From NCBI GenBank assembly GCA_022360535.1, contig JAKSCP010000040.1, forward strand, positions 1 through 6,383: 6,383 nucleotides of DNA. The letters are read 5' to 3'. The position numbers were made by a program, and so were the translations under genes. Below, piece after piece: positions 1 to 6,383 of this stretch. This stretch comes from Pseudomonadales bacterium. Its GTDB lineage: Bacteria > Pseudomonadota > Gammaproteobacteria > Pseudomonadales > Pseudohongiellaceae. Positions within the stretch are counted from its first letter, which is position 1; each line of letters begins with the position of its first letter. The notes under the pieces were generated by a model. That model made no database searches, was not told the DNA's origin, and worked only from the letters and a program-made list of their open reading frames with translations.

Positions 1-1316
1 AGCATTAGTTCTTTGCTCGATCGGTAATATTGCACCAGGGGGATTTTGCTGGGACAAACATAAGCGCAAGCCCCGCACTCGATGCAATCGAATAAGCCAT
101 GATCCTCCAGAGTCTCAACCGCTTGTTGCTTACTAAAGACCAACAGTTGCTGTGGTAACAAATGAGCGGGACAGGCGTCGGCACAATAGCCGCAACGTAT
201 GCAAGGCAGGACAGGTTCCTGGGTAGGAAACTCCTGTGTTGACATGGCTACCACACAGTTATTGGTTTTCTTGATTGGTGAATCCAGATCGTGTACTGGC
301 TCCCCCATTAGCGAACCACCGGCGAGAGTACCCTGGTGGGACTGTTTATCTATTCCGCACAGAGTCAGCAAGTGGGAAATTGGCGTACCTATAGGCACGT
401 CAAAGTTCTTTGGCGTGCGCAATGGAGTTCCGGTCAGTGTGACTACTCTGCTAATGCAGGGCAGGCCTCTGCTGACTCCATGCATACAGGCGGCAGCAGT
501 ACCCGCATTCAAGACAACTACACCCACATCGATAGGTAAACCTGAGCTGGGAGTTTCGCGGCCAGTGGCAGCAAAGACTATCTGGCTCTCGTCACCGGCT
601 GGGTAGCTTGGCGCCACAATCTTCAGCTGCACTGAGCTTCCAGTAATTTCTGAACGAAGTGCGTCGATGGCCTCGTTCATGTTTGACTCGATAATCAGTT
701 GGCAGCTGCTGGCCAGGCAGGCGGCTTGCAGAATCTCTGCACCCTGGATGACCTCTTTTGCCCGTTCCCGAAGTAGTGCCTCATCACAACTGATGTAGGG
801 TTCACATTCGGCAGCGTTGATTACGAGCTGATCGATGTTCCTGGCAATGCCGTGCCGGAGTTTTAGAGCCGTCGGAAAGCCAGCGCCACCCATACCGCAG
901 ATTCCAGCGTCCTCAATTCGCTGCAATAAACTGTCGTGTTCGAGCGCGCGATAATCTTCAATAGCTGAGACTTCAAGTGGATTATCTTCACCATCGCATT
1001 CCAATACGATGCACGGTTCGGGCGCTGCGTTGCCAGAATGACTCTGGCTTTGTTCAACGGAGAGTATCTTGCCTGATGTGGGGGCGTGCAGGTTCAAACT
1101 GGATTCAGAGTTTGCTATTGCGATGGTCTGAAACTTGAGAACCTTGTCTCCAACTTCGACGCAGGGAATGGAGGCGTCACCCTGATGTTGTTGCAGAGAC
1201 AGTACCAATCGCTCCGGTAAAGGAGTCGGCATGATACGGGAACGCAGCGACTCCAGTTTATGAGGTGGAGGCTTTATTGCTCCGAACTTAACCCCGCGCT
1301 TGCCCAAACCTAGCAT
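1..1316 (-). CDS. rnfC: RnfC/RsxC, NADH- and FMN-binding subunit of the Rnf electron transport complex (3' end beyond window)
   Basis: Peripheral subunit of the Rnf complex. In the family it carries the NAD(H) and FMN sites and two [4Fe-4S] clusters and passes electrons to or from RnfB. I translated the minus strand from the ATG at 1316 and found 438 uninterrupted codons up to the window edge. Visible features: an N-terminal RnfC region with IKPPPHK near residue 15; the nucleotide-binding glycine loop GGAGFPT (143-149); ECEPYI (170-175); an SLBB-like stretch near 300-345; and two ferredoxin motifs, CIRCGYCADACP (Cys372, 375, 378, 382) and CIECGACAYVCP (Cys411, 414, 417, 421). The start overlaps the end of rnfB by seven bases (ATGCTAG), pointing to translational coupling; no strong ribosome binding site precedes it. 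The sequence is divergent: the usual GGI-PPE near the N-terminus is GAI-PPP, and the usual YP-GG segment reads YPAGDE. The C-terminus is outside the window. Family assignment is secure. Confidence 0.95.
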   Translation of the reverse strand, partial: MLGLGKRGVKFGAIKPPPHKLESLRSRIMPTPLPERLVLSLQQHQGDASIPCVEVGDKVLKFQTIAIANSESSLNLHAPTSGKILSVEQSQSHSGNAAPEPCIVLECDGEDNPLEVSAIEDYRALEHDSLLQRIEDAGICGMGGAGFPTALKLRHGIARNIDQLVINAAECEPYISCDEALLRERAKEVIQGAEILQAACLASSCQLIIESNMNEAIDALRSEITGSSVQLKIVAPSYPAGDESQIVFAATGRETPSSGLPIDVGVVVLNAGTAAACMHGVSRGLPCISRVVTLTGTPLRTPKNFDVPIGTPISHLLTLCGIDKQSHQGTLAGGSLMGEPVHDLDSPIKKTNNCVVAMSTQEFPTQEPVLPCIRCGYCADACPAHLLPQQLLVFSKQQAVETLEDHGLFDCIECGACAYVCPSKIPLVQYYRSSKELM

Positions 1317-1882
1317 GGCACAACCCCGCTTGGCTGAGTGGAAGGCCACTGGCGTGGGGACGGTTGAACTTCAATCATGTCAATGCAATCGACCGGGCAT
1401 GGATCAACGCATAGGTCACATCCAGTGCATTCTGCTGCAATGACAGTGTGCATCAGCTTCGTTGCGCCTAAAATCGCATCGACCGGGCAAGCCTGAATGC
1501 ATTTGGTGCAGCCAATACATTCTTCCTCGCGAATGACCGCGACTGTTGTCGGTGTGGGAGTACCGTGGGCTGGATCCACAGGTTCCTGTTGTTCATTGAG
1601 CAACCAGGAGAGCCGCCTGATGGTTTGTGTTCCACCGGGCGCACATTTATTGATTGCCTCTCCCTTGGCTATGGCGCGTGCATAGGGTAAGCAACCAGCG
1701 TAAGAGCATTGACCGCATTGGGTTTGAGGAAGTTCGGCGTTGATTAGATCGACGATCGAGTGCTGAACCCGTTGTTGCTTACGCACTAAAGAAATGAGAC
1801 GCAGGGAAACCAACAGCGTAAACAATGCGAGCAGCGAACCGACGACAACTAGGAATATTGGATTCTCAATGAAGGGGTTCAT
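1310..1882 (-). CDS. rnfB: RnfB/RsxB, iron-sulfur subunit of the Rnf electron transport complex
   Basis: Ferredoxin-like subunit that shuttles electrons between the soluble side and the membrane part of Rnf. From the ATG at 1882 the protein has 190 residues, against 192 in E. coli RsxB. It has one N-terminal membrane helix (about residues 8-30), then a 4Fe-4S domain with CGQCSYAGC and a downstream Cys (Cys56, 59, 64, 80), then two ferredoxin motifs, CIGCTKCIQACP (Cys122, 125, 128, 132) and CTGCDLCVDPCP (Cys152, 155, 158, 162). All expected cluster ligands are present. I chose the ATG at 1882 over one ten codons upstream at 1912 because it shares one base with the rnfA stop (TGATG), the usual coupled arrangement, and because it gives a normal N-terminus (MNPFIENPIF leading straight into the helix). 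The 3' end overlaps rnfC by seven bases. Confidence 0.96.
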   Translation of the reverse strand: MNPFIENPIFLVVVGSLLALFTLLVSLRLISLVRKQQRVQHSIVDLINAELPQTQCGQCSYAGCLPYARAIAKGEAINKCAPGGTQTIRRLSWLLNEQQEPVDPAHGTPTPTTVAVIREEECIGCTKCIQACPVDAILGATKLMHTVIAAECTGCDLCVDPCPVDCIDMIEVQPSPRQWPSTQPSGVVPC

Positions 1883-2475
1883 CACACCAGTCCCGCATAC
1901 CCCAGGAAGCACATCGCCGCGATACCGGCAGTGATAAGATCCAGGGGCGGACCTCGCATAAAATCCGGGGCTTCAGAGTTGTCAGTTCTCTGCCGAATGG
2001 CGGCGAATGCAATGAGCGATAAAGCAAACCCAATAGCCGAACCCAGACTATAGATCACCAACTGGAAACTGGAGAGAAGGCTGGATGTACTAATCAGTGT
2101 CGAACCGATCACAGCACTGCTGATACTCAACAGGGCGACAGCATAGCCTTGGCGACGCACGGTCAACGGGAATTTGTCTTCAATCAGTTTAATGAGACCA
2201 ATACCCACTAATGCGCTCACCGTAATGAACAGCAGTAAACTAAGAAATTCCAGGGAGAGAGGAGAGAGAATCCATCGATAGAGTAGCAGGTTGATACTGC
2301 AAGCAACGAATAGCAGTAGGCCGGCAAGCGAGGCGAATTCAATGGCGTGTTTGAGTCGACGGCTGAAGGCGAATAGTGGCGACACGCCCACCAGTTGCAC
2401 GAAGAATAGGTTGTTGACCAGCGCCGCCGCAATGATGGTGCTAAAGAAGGTAGACAAGGCGCGCCGAAATCCCAA
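1882..2475 (-). CDS. rnfA: RnfA/RsxA-like integral membrane subunit, lacking both conserved cysteines
   Basis: Polytopic membrane subunit of the Rnf complex (NqrE homologue), 197 residues and expected to span the membrane six times; E. coli RsxA has 193. Recognisable family landmarks are LVNN (19-22), LF..VSALVGIGLIKLIED in the middle, FAAIRQR (157-163), and the C-terminal ITAG followed by GYAGLV. The family hallmark cysteines are absent: the site read as GLCPF in E. coli is GVSPLF here (Ser32, codon TCG at 2382-2380), and TTNCAVLG is SISSAVIG (Ser120, codon AGT at 2118-2116). In characterised Rnf and NQR complexes these cysteines help ligate an intramembrane iron-sulfur centre. No ATG or GTG opens the frame. 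The first candidate is TTG at 2475, bounded upstream by a stop at 2491-2493. A second TTG at 2457 would give 191 residues and place LVNN exactly as in E. coli. Neither has a good ribosome binding site, so the start is uncertain. The stop overlaps the rnfB start by one base. Confidence 0.92.
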   Translation of the reverse strand: MGFRRALSTFFSTIIAAALVNNLFFVQLVGVSPLFAFSRRLKHAIEFASLAGLLLFVACSINLLLYRWILSPLSLEFLSLLLFITVSALVGIGLIKLIEDKFPLTVRRQGYAVALLSISSAVIGSTLISTSSLLSSFQLVIYSLGSAIGFALSLIAFAAIRQRTDNSEAPDFMRGPPLDLITAGIAAMCFLGYAGLV

Positions 2476-2496
2476 ATGAACGAAACAAGTTCAAGG

Positions 2497-2505
2497 ATTC
2501 TAACA
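2497..2505 (-). promoter_or_regulatory. candidate extended -10 promoter element for rnfABC
   Basis: The minus strand reads TGTTAGAAT here: a -10 hexamer matching the sigma-70 consensus at five of six positions, preceded by TG plus one base as in extended -10 promoters. There is no good -35 hexamer at 16-18 bases. Transcription would begin near 2490, leaving a leader of about 15 bases to the TTG at 2475 or about 33 to the TTG at 2457. The rnf genes could equally be read through from the protease gene. Confidence 0.3.
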
Positions 2506-2551
2506 CGGCTATCAGTCCGCGAAGAGGATTGAGCACTCGTCGATACTGCCT

Positions 2552-2579
2552 GGTTACCGCAGTTTTCGCTGAAGTAACC
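2552..2579 (-). repeat. inverted repeat (possible RNA hairpin) directly after the protease stop codon
   Basis: Six-base arms GGTTAC and GTAACC (2552-2557 and 2574-2579) are perfect complements. Inside them, after a two-base mismatch on each side, a further CAG/CTG pair closes a six-base loop. The transcript could fold into a hairpin beginning at the last base of the stop codon. No run of U follows on the minus strand, so it does not look like a classical intrinsic terminator. It may be a weak 3' stabilising structure or a chance repeat. Confidence 0.35.
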
Positions 2580-4096
2580 TACTCAGATTCGAACAAGTTT
2601 ACCGAGTGGGAAGAGGGTATTCGGTATTGGCTAAGAATCGCCTCTTCAGAAGCGAGTGCGTCAGTATGATTGATGACCATTTGATAGCCATTCTTGTTTT
2701 CAAAGACAATGTTCTCGGCTTCGTTTTCAGCCAACATGTTAGCGAAATGTTGAAAGTCCCGGATGGGTACGCCGTTTACGTATTCCACAACCCAGTTCCG
2801 CCAATCGTGATATCCGAGATTCACATCGGCAGCAAGCACTTGCAAGGCGACGACCAGCTCACGTCTATCTGGTGAGCTCCATTCATTGCGAGCCTGCAAT
2901 AAACTCACCGGTGCACTGCGACTCCAATCGTTGCCCCAGCGCTTGATTAGATTCATATTCAAGGGCACGAATAGAACGCCACCATAGATATAGTATTGGG
3001 GGATTTCGTCGAAACGTTCACCACGCACCAGGCTGTAATTCTGTAATGCTTTCTCAGCGTACAAGTCGACCGTACGTTCTCTGCCATCGCGGGAGTAGGT
3101 GATCTCCAAGGTATCACCGATATGATGCATGTCGATGGCGTGCTTGTAATCGGTCAGCAAATCTTCGGTTAATTCGATAGTGCCATCGTCGGCAACTTCG
3201 TAATCATCAATTTTTAGAATGACATCATTCTCTTGAAGAACACCGTCTGCTGGCGAATCAGGGAACACCTTGATGACCAGCACGCCGTTTTGGTCCTTTT
3301 CCAGACCGTAGGCCAGTTTCGCAGATGGACTGTCGAGGGTCTGGGTTCGAAAGCCGAGGTCTGGAAAACCATCGAGTTCGCCGTCCTCGCTATCTTGCAA
3401 GACATGTCGGACAACGCTGGGAGGCACAAAGTAACCCAGGTTTTCGGCGCGGCCGCCGGCATTGGCTTGCATGACGACCCCTACTATTTGCTGGTCGACA
3501 ATGACCGGTCCACCACTGTTGCCTGGGTTGATTGCTGCATCGATCTGACCGGCTAAAAGGTAGGCGCCGGCATGGGCATAGACTTGTTGTTCTACTCGAG
3601 AAAGAATTCCTTTTGTGATGCTGAGGGTTTTGCCACCAATTGGATATCCATAAACAGATACCTCTTGCAGAGGTTCAGGCAAATCTCCGATGGTCAATGC
3701 TTTCAGGTCGCTGAAGAAGCCGGGTTCATCCACAGTGATTAGAGCCAAATCGGCTTCATGGGAAACGAAGGTTACCCGGGCCTGATAACGTCTGGGATCA
3801 TTGTGCTTCTGTGCCTGCACATAGCTGGCATTGGCAACAACGTGAGCATTAGTGAGAATGCGATTGCCTATAATGACTGCACCAGAGCCACTACTTTGTC
3901 GTGGCGTCAACAAGCGCCAGGGAGTGAAATAATCTGGGGCCGCTTGTGTGGTATAGATCTTGATGACGGAGTCTTCAATATCCCGAATCTCGCTCAGCTG
4001 AGCATTGGATAGGCTGCTCAACATCACACCCACGGTCAGCAGAATTGTACTTAGCGCTCTGACAAGTGAGTACCTGGTGCAGGGGGTGAGTCTCAT
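2579..4096 (-). CDS. secreted trypsin-like serine protease with PDZ domains, DEG9/Do-like 9 type
   Basis: Predicted serine endopeptidase of the DegP/HtrA (S1C) family, 505 residues from the ATG at 4096. An N-terminal signal peptide is visible: basic MRLTPCTRYSLVR, a hydrophobic stretch ALSTILLTVGVMLSSL, and a likely cleavage near SNA-Q, so the enzyme should act in the periplasm. The catalytic triad is complete: His85 in NAHVV, Asp116 in ADLAL, Ser194 in PGNSGGP. A first PDZ domain covers about 243-345 and a second PDZ-like region about 370-475. The C-terminal part (GGVLFVPLN, VNLGY, YRIPS near the end) resembles plant DEG9 and its bacterial relatives rather than DegP/DegQ. The frame is open to a TTG at 4111; I prefer the ATG because it starts a standard signal peptide and has a weak GGA seven bases upstream. 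It lies about 150 bp after metG and 100 bp before rnfA, same strand. The 4097-4249 gap holds no other gene and only poor promoter-like hexamers. Substrate unknown. Confidence 0.88.
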   Translation of the reverse strand: MRLTPCTRYSLVRALSTILLTVGVMLSSLSNAQLSEIRDIEDSVIKIYTTQAAPDYFTPWRLLTPRQSSGSGAVIIGNRILTNAHVVANASYVQAQKHNDPRRYQARVTFVSHEADLALITVDEPGFFSDLKALTIGDLPEPLQEVSVYGYPIGGKTLSITKGILSRVEQQVYAHAGAYLLAGQIDAAINPGNSGGPVIVDQQIVGVVMQANAGGRAENLGYFVPPSVVRHVLQDSEDGELDGFPDLGFRTQTLDSPSAKLAYGLEKDQNGVLVIKVFPDSPADGVLQENDVILKIDDYEVADDGTIELTEDLLTDYKHAIDMHHIGDTLEITYSRDGRERTVDLYAEKALQNYSLVRGERFDEIPQYYIYGGVLFVPLNMNLIKRWGNDWSRSAPVSLLQARNEWSSPDRRELVVALQVLAADVNLGYHDWRNWVVEYVNGVPIRDFQHFANMLAENEAENIVFENKNGYQMVINHTDALASEEAILSQYRIPSSHSVNLFESE

Positions 4097-4249
4097 AGCT
4101 ATGTCCAACAATTTCAGGAATTCAGGTTTTGTGACCAGTGCCCAAGCTTATTACTTTCATCTGGCTGGTGCCAGCAAGTCTGGGTTCGGAGGAGGCCGGA
4201 AGAGTGAGAAGTGCCGCGAAACGGTGCTCCGCCTTGGAAAACAAGACAA

Positions 4250-6301
4250 CTAGGTGACGCGCATACCTGGTTCTGCACCAGTGTGGGGCTCCAGTAACCA
4301 GATGTCTTTTCCACCTGGGCCAGCGGCTAAAACCATACCTTCGGACATGCCAAATTTCATTTTGCGTGGTTTCAGATTAGCGACCACTACGGTGAGCTTG
4401 CCCACCAGATCATCTGGAGAGTAAGCCGATTTAATCCCGGAGAAGACATTGCGCGTAATTGCCTCGCCGTTTTTGTCCGGACCAAGATCGAGAGTGAGTT
4501 GCAGCAGTTTATCGGCACCTTCAACATGGCTGGCGGATACGATACGAGCAATACGTAGGTCGACTTTAATGAAATCATCGAACTCAATCTCAGCTTCAAA
4601 ACCAGTGGCATCTTCAGGTGCTGCTGCAGCCTGTTGCGTCGTCTGTTTGGATTGCTTTTCGTATTCCTGCTGAGTGGAATTGACCATGGCTTCTACCTTG
4701 TCGCTTTCGACGCGCGTAATCAGCGGTTTAAACTTGTTTACCCGATGTTCGGTTAGCACGCTGTCCAAATCGTCCCAGCGCAGCGGTTCGACATTAAGAA
4801 ACTCTTCTGCTTTTTCCGAGAGAGCAGGTAACACCGGCTTCAAATAACAAACCAGTAAACGGAATGCGTTAATGCCAGTACTGCAAATGGCTTGTAACTC
4901 CGGCGCTTGTTTGTCCGACTTGGCAATAACCCAGGGTTGCTTGTCATTGATGTATTGATTGGCCTTGTCCGCTGCCGCCATGATGAGCCGAATGGCCTTG
5001 CCGTATTCACGCTCTTCATAGTGCTCGGTGACGGTTTCCTTAATACTCTGAATTTCTTGCAGCAATTCGGGGTTGTCCAAATTCGCGGCTAACATGCCGT
5101 CGAATCCCTTGCCGATGAATCCGGCACAACGGCTGGCAATATTGACCACTTTACCGACCAGGTCAGAATTAACCCGCTGCACAAAGTCTTCAAGATTGAG
5201 ATCCAGATCATCGATTCCGGAAGCCAGTTTGGCAGCCAGGTAATAGCGCAGGTATTCCGGATTGAGATGGTCCAGATAGGTGCGGGCATTGATGAATGTG
5301 CCGCGGGATTTGGACATCTTCGTGCCATCAACCGTAAGAAAGCCATGAGCGAATACGGCCGTTGGCGTGCGGTAGCCCGAGCTGGTCAGAACCGCCGGCC
5401 AGAACAGTGTATGAAAATTGATGATGTCCTTACCAATGAAATGATAAAGCTCTGCATCAGAATTCTTATTCCAATAACTGTCGAAGTCGTAGGCCTCGCG
5501 CTCGCAGAAATTTTTGAAGCTCGCCATGTAGCCAATGGGCGCGTCTACCCAGACATAAAAGTATTTGCCGGGCGCATTGGGTATTTCGAAGCCGAAATAG
5601 GGAGCGTCGCGACTGATATCCCATTGCTGCAGTTCTTCATCCAGCCATTCGCTGAGTTTATTGGCTACCTGATCCTGCAGAGTGCCACTGCGAGTCCACT
5701 CTTTAAGCATGTCGGAAAAGGCGGGCAGGTCGAAAAAGAAATGCTCCGATTCCTTTTCCACTGGCACTGCGCCGGAAATCGCAGAACGGGGCTCGATTAG
5801 TTCTGTTGGGCTATAAGTCGAACCGCACACTTCGCAGTTATCGCCGTACTGGTTTTCTGCTCCGCATTTAGGGCAGGTACCCACAATGTAGCGATCAGCC
5901 AGAAAAAGCTCTTTCTCTGGGTCGAACAACTGGGTGATAGCACGGCGTTTGATATGGCCATTGCTATCCATTGCCAGATAAATGCTCTCCGAGAGCTGGC
6001 GATTCTCGTCAGAATGAGTGGAGTGAAAATTGTCGAAACCAATCAGAAAATCAGCGAAGTCCGCCTCGTGCTGTTGCTGCATCGTTTCAATCAATTGTTC
6101 GGGTGTTATCCCCTGCGCTTCCGCACTCAGCATGATGGCTGTGCCGTGCGCGTCATCGGCGCATACATAGATGCAGTCGTGGCCGCGCATTTTTTGCAGG
6201 CGCACCCAGATGTCGGTCTGAATGACTTCCATCAAATGACCAAGGTGAATGGCGCCATTTGCATAAGGCAGCGCGCTGGTAACGAGGATTTTGCGTTTCA
6301 C
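4250..6301 (-). CDS. metG: methionyl-tRNA synthetase (MetG), long form with C-terminal tRNA-binding domain
   Basis: Class I aminoacyl-tRNA synthetase that charges tRNA-Met with methionine in the cytoplasm. The 683-residue protein has all hallmarks of the E. coli-type enzyme (677 residues): ALPYANGAIHLGHL near the N-terminus with the HIGH-type motif HLGH (19-22); a zinc-binding knuckle CPKC...CEVC (Cys143, 146, 156, 159); the KMSKS loop (328-332); an anticodon-binding helical domain (about 390-540); a low-complexity Gln/Ala-rich linker (about 543-563); and a C-terminal EMAP/Arc1p-like tRNA-binding domain (about 574-683) used for dimerisation and tRNA binding. The start is GTG at 6301, giving MKRKILVTSALPY as in relatives. 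No Shine-Dalgarno-like sequence lies in the dozen bases upstream, and no other in-frame start is near. No T-box or other leader is visible in the short upstream sequence present. Confidence 0.98.
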   Translation of the reverse strand: MKRKILVTSALPYANGAIHLGHLMEVIQTDIWVRLQKMRGHDCIYVCADDAHGTAIMLSAEAQGITPEQLIETMQQQHEADFADFLIGFDNFHSTHSDENRQLSESIYLAMDSNGHIKRRAITQLFDPEKELFLADRYIVGTCPKCGAENQYGDNCEVCGSTYSPTELIEPRSAISGAVPVEKESEHFFFDLPAFSDMLKEWTRSGTLQDQVANKLSEWLDEELQQWDISRDAPYFGFEIPNAPGKYFYVWVDAPIGYMASFKNFCEREAYDFDSYWNKNSDAELYHFIGKDIINFHTLFWPAVLTSSGYRTPTAVFAHGFLTVDGTKMSKSRGTFINARTYLDHLNPEYLRYYLAAKLASGIDDLDLNLEDFVQRVNSDLVGKVVNIASRCAGFIGKGFDGMLAANLDNPELLQEIQSIKETVTEHYEEREYGKAIRLIMAAADKANQYINDKQPWVIAKSDKQAPELQAICSTGINAFRLLVCYLKPVLPALSEKAEEFLNVEPLRWDDLDSVLTEHRVNKFKPLITRVESDKVEAMVNSTQQEYEKQSKQTTQQAAAAPEDATGFEAEIEFDDFIKVDLRIARIVSASHVEGADKLLQLTLDLGPDKNGEAITRNVFSGIKSAYSPDDLVGKLTVVVANLKPRKMKFGMSEGMVLAAGPGGKDIWLLEPHTGAEPGMRVT

Positions 6302-6349
6302 GGATTTAGCTTGTTTCGAATAAAGGTGAAGGGCAGGGGTCGAGCGGCT

Positions 6350-6383
6350 TTAAATTTCGACCATCTCGAAATCTTCTTTGCCG
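6350..6383 (-). CDS. possible C-terminal end of an unidentified protein (5' part beyond window)
   Basis: In one minus-strand frame, eleven codons run from the window edge to a TAA at 6352-6350 and read GKEDFEMVEI. The acidic, soluble-looking tail ends 48 bp before metG on the same strand, which would be a normal spacing. I do not recognise the protein. In many gammaproteobacteria the neighbour of metG is mrp/apbC transcribed divergently, and this tail does not resemble an Mrp C-terminus. The stretch is too short to exclude non-coding sequence. Confidence 0.3.
   Translation of the reverse strand, partial: GKEDFEMVEI

Noticed and set aside
199..606. 135-codon plus-strand open frame
   Set aside because: Lies wholly inside rnfC in the antisense direction; the translation has no recognisable domain, whereas the minus-strand frame encodes conserved RnfC residues.
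1883..1912. Upstream ATG at 1912 as the rnfB start
   Set aside because: It would overlap rnfA by 31 bases and add a ten-residue extension not seen in RnfB; the ATG at 1882 overlaps the rnfA stop as TGATG and gives the normal length.
4097..4111. TTG at 4111 as the protease start
   Set aside because: The ATG five codons later starts a standard signal peptide and has a better-placed, though weak, ribosome binding site.
4164..4175. GCTGG-TG-CCAGC inverted repeat between metG and the protease, considered as a metG terminator
   Set aside because: Only five base pairs around a two-base centre, no U-run on the minus strand, and about 75 bases past the metG stop.
4005..4253. 82-codon plus-strand open frame covering the metG-protease gap
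   Set aside because: Antisense to the protease signal peptide region; no ribosome binding site or recognisable protein features, so probably chance.
5267..5800. 177-codon plus-strand open frame
   Set aside because: Antisense to the catalytic core of metG; its length follows from the codon pattern of metG and it shows no family features.

Overview
The window looks like a chromosomal segment of a gammaproteobacterium, probably a free-living aquatic lineage. MetG, RnfA, RnfB and RnfC all read like gammaproteobacterial proteins, and a metG-rnf neighbourhood is known from Pseudomonas and relatives. Species-level placement is not possible from the sequence alone. All convincing genes lie on the minus strand, so transcription runs from high to low coordinates. 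No tRNA, rRNA, CRISPR array, insertion sequence or integrase was seen.

Layout in the direction of transcription: the last codons of an unidentified upstream gene (6350-6383, tentative); methionyl-tRNA synthetase metG (4250-6301); a gap of about 150 bp; a predicted secreted serine protease with PDZ domains of the DEG9/Do-like 9 type (2579-4096); a gap of about 100 bp holding an inverted repeat and a candidate extended -10 promoter; then the start of an rnf (rsx) operon. That operon contains rnfA (1882-2475), rnfB (1310-1882) and the first 438 codons of rnfC (1-1316), which runs off the left edge. Adjacent rnf genes overlap by one base (TGATG) and by seven bases (ATGCTAG), as expected for translationally coupled subunits of one complex.

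The three rnf products belong to the membrane ion-pumping NAD:ferredoxin oxidoreductase family (Rnf/Rsx, related to Na+-NQR). RnfB and RnfC keep all their iron-sulfur cysteines. RnfA is unusual: both conserved intramembrane cysteines that in characterised Rnf and NQR complexes help hold an iron-sulfur centre at the RnfA/RnfE (NqrE/NqrD) interface are serines here (Ser32 and Ser120). This is the most interesting observation in the window and suggests a variant Rnf complex. Whether the partner RnfE is similarly altered cannot be seen. The second point of interest is a periplasmic form of a DEG9-type protease between metG and rnfA.

There is no gene-free stretch longer than about 155 bases.
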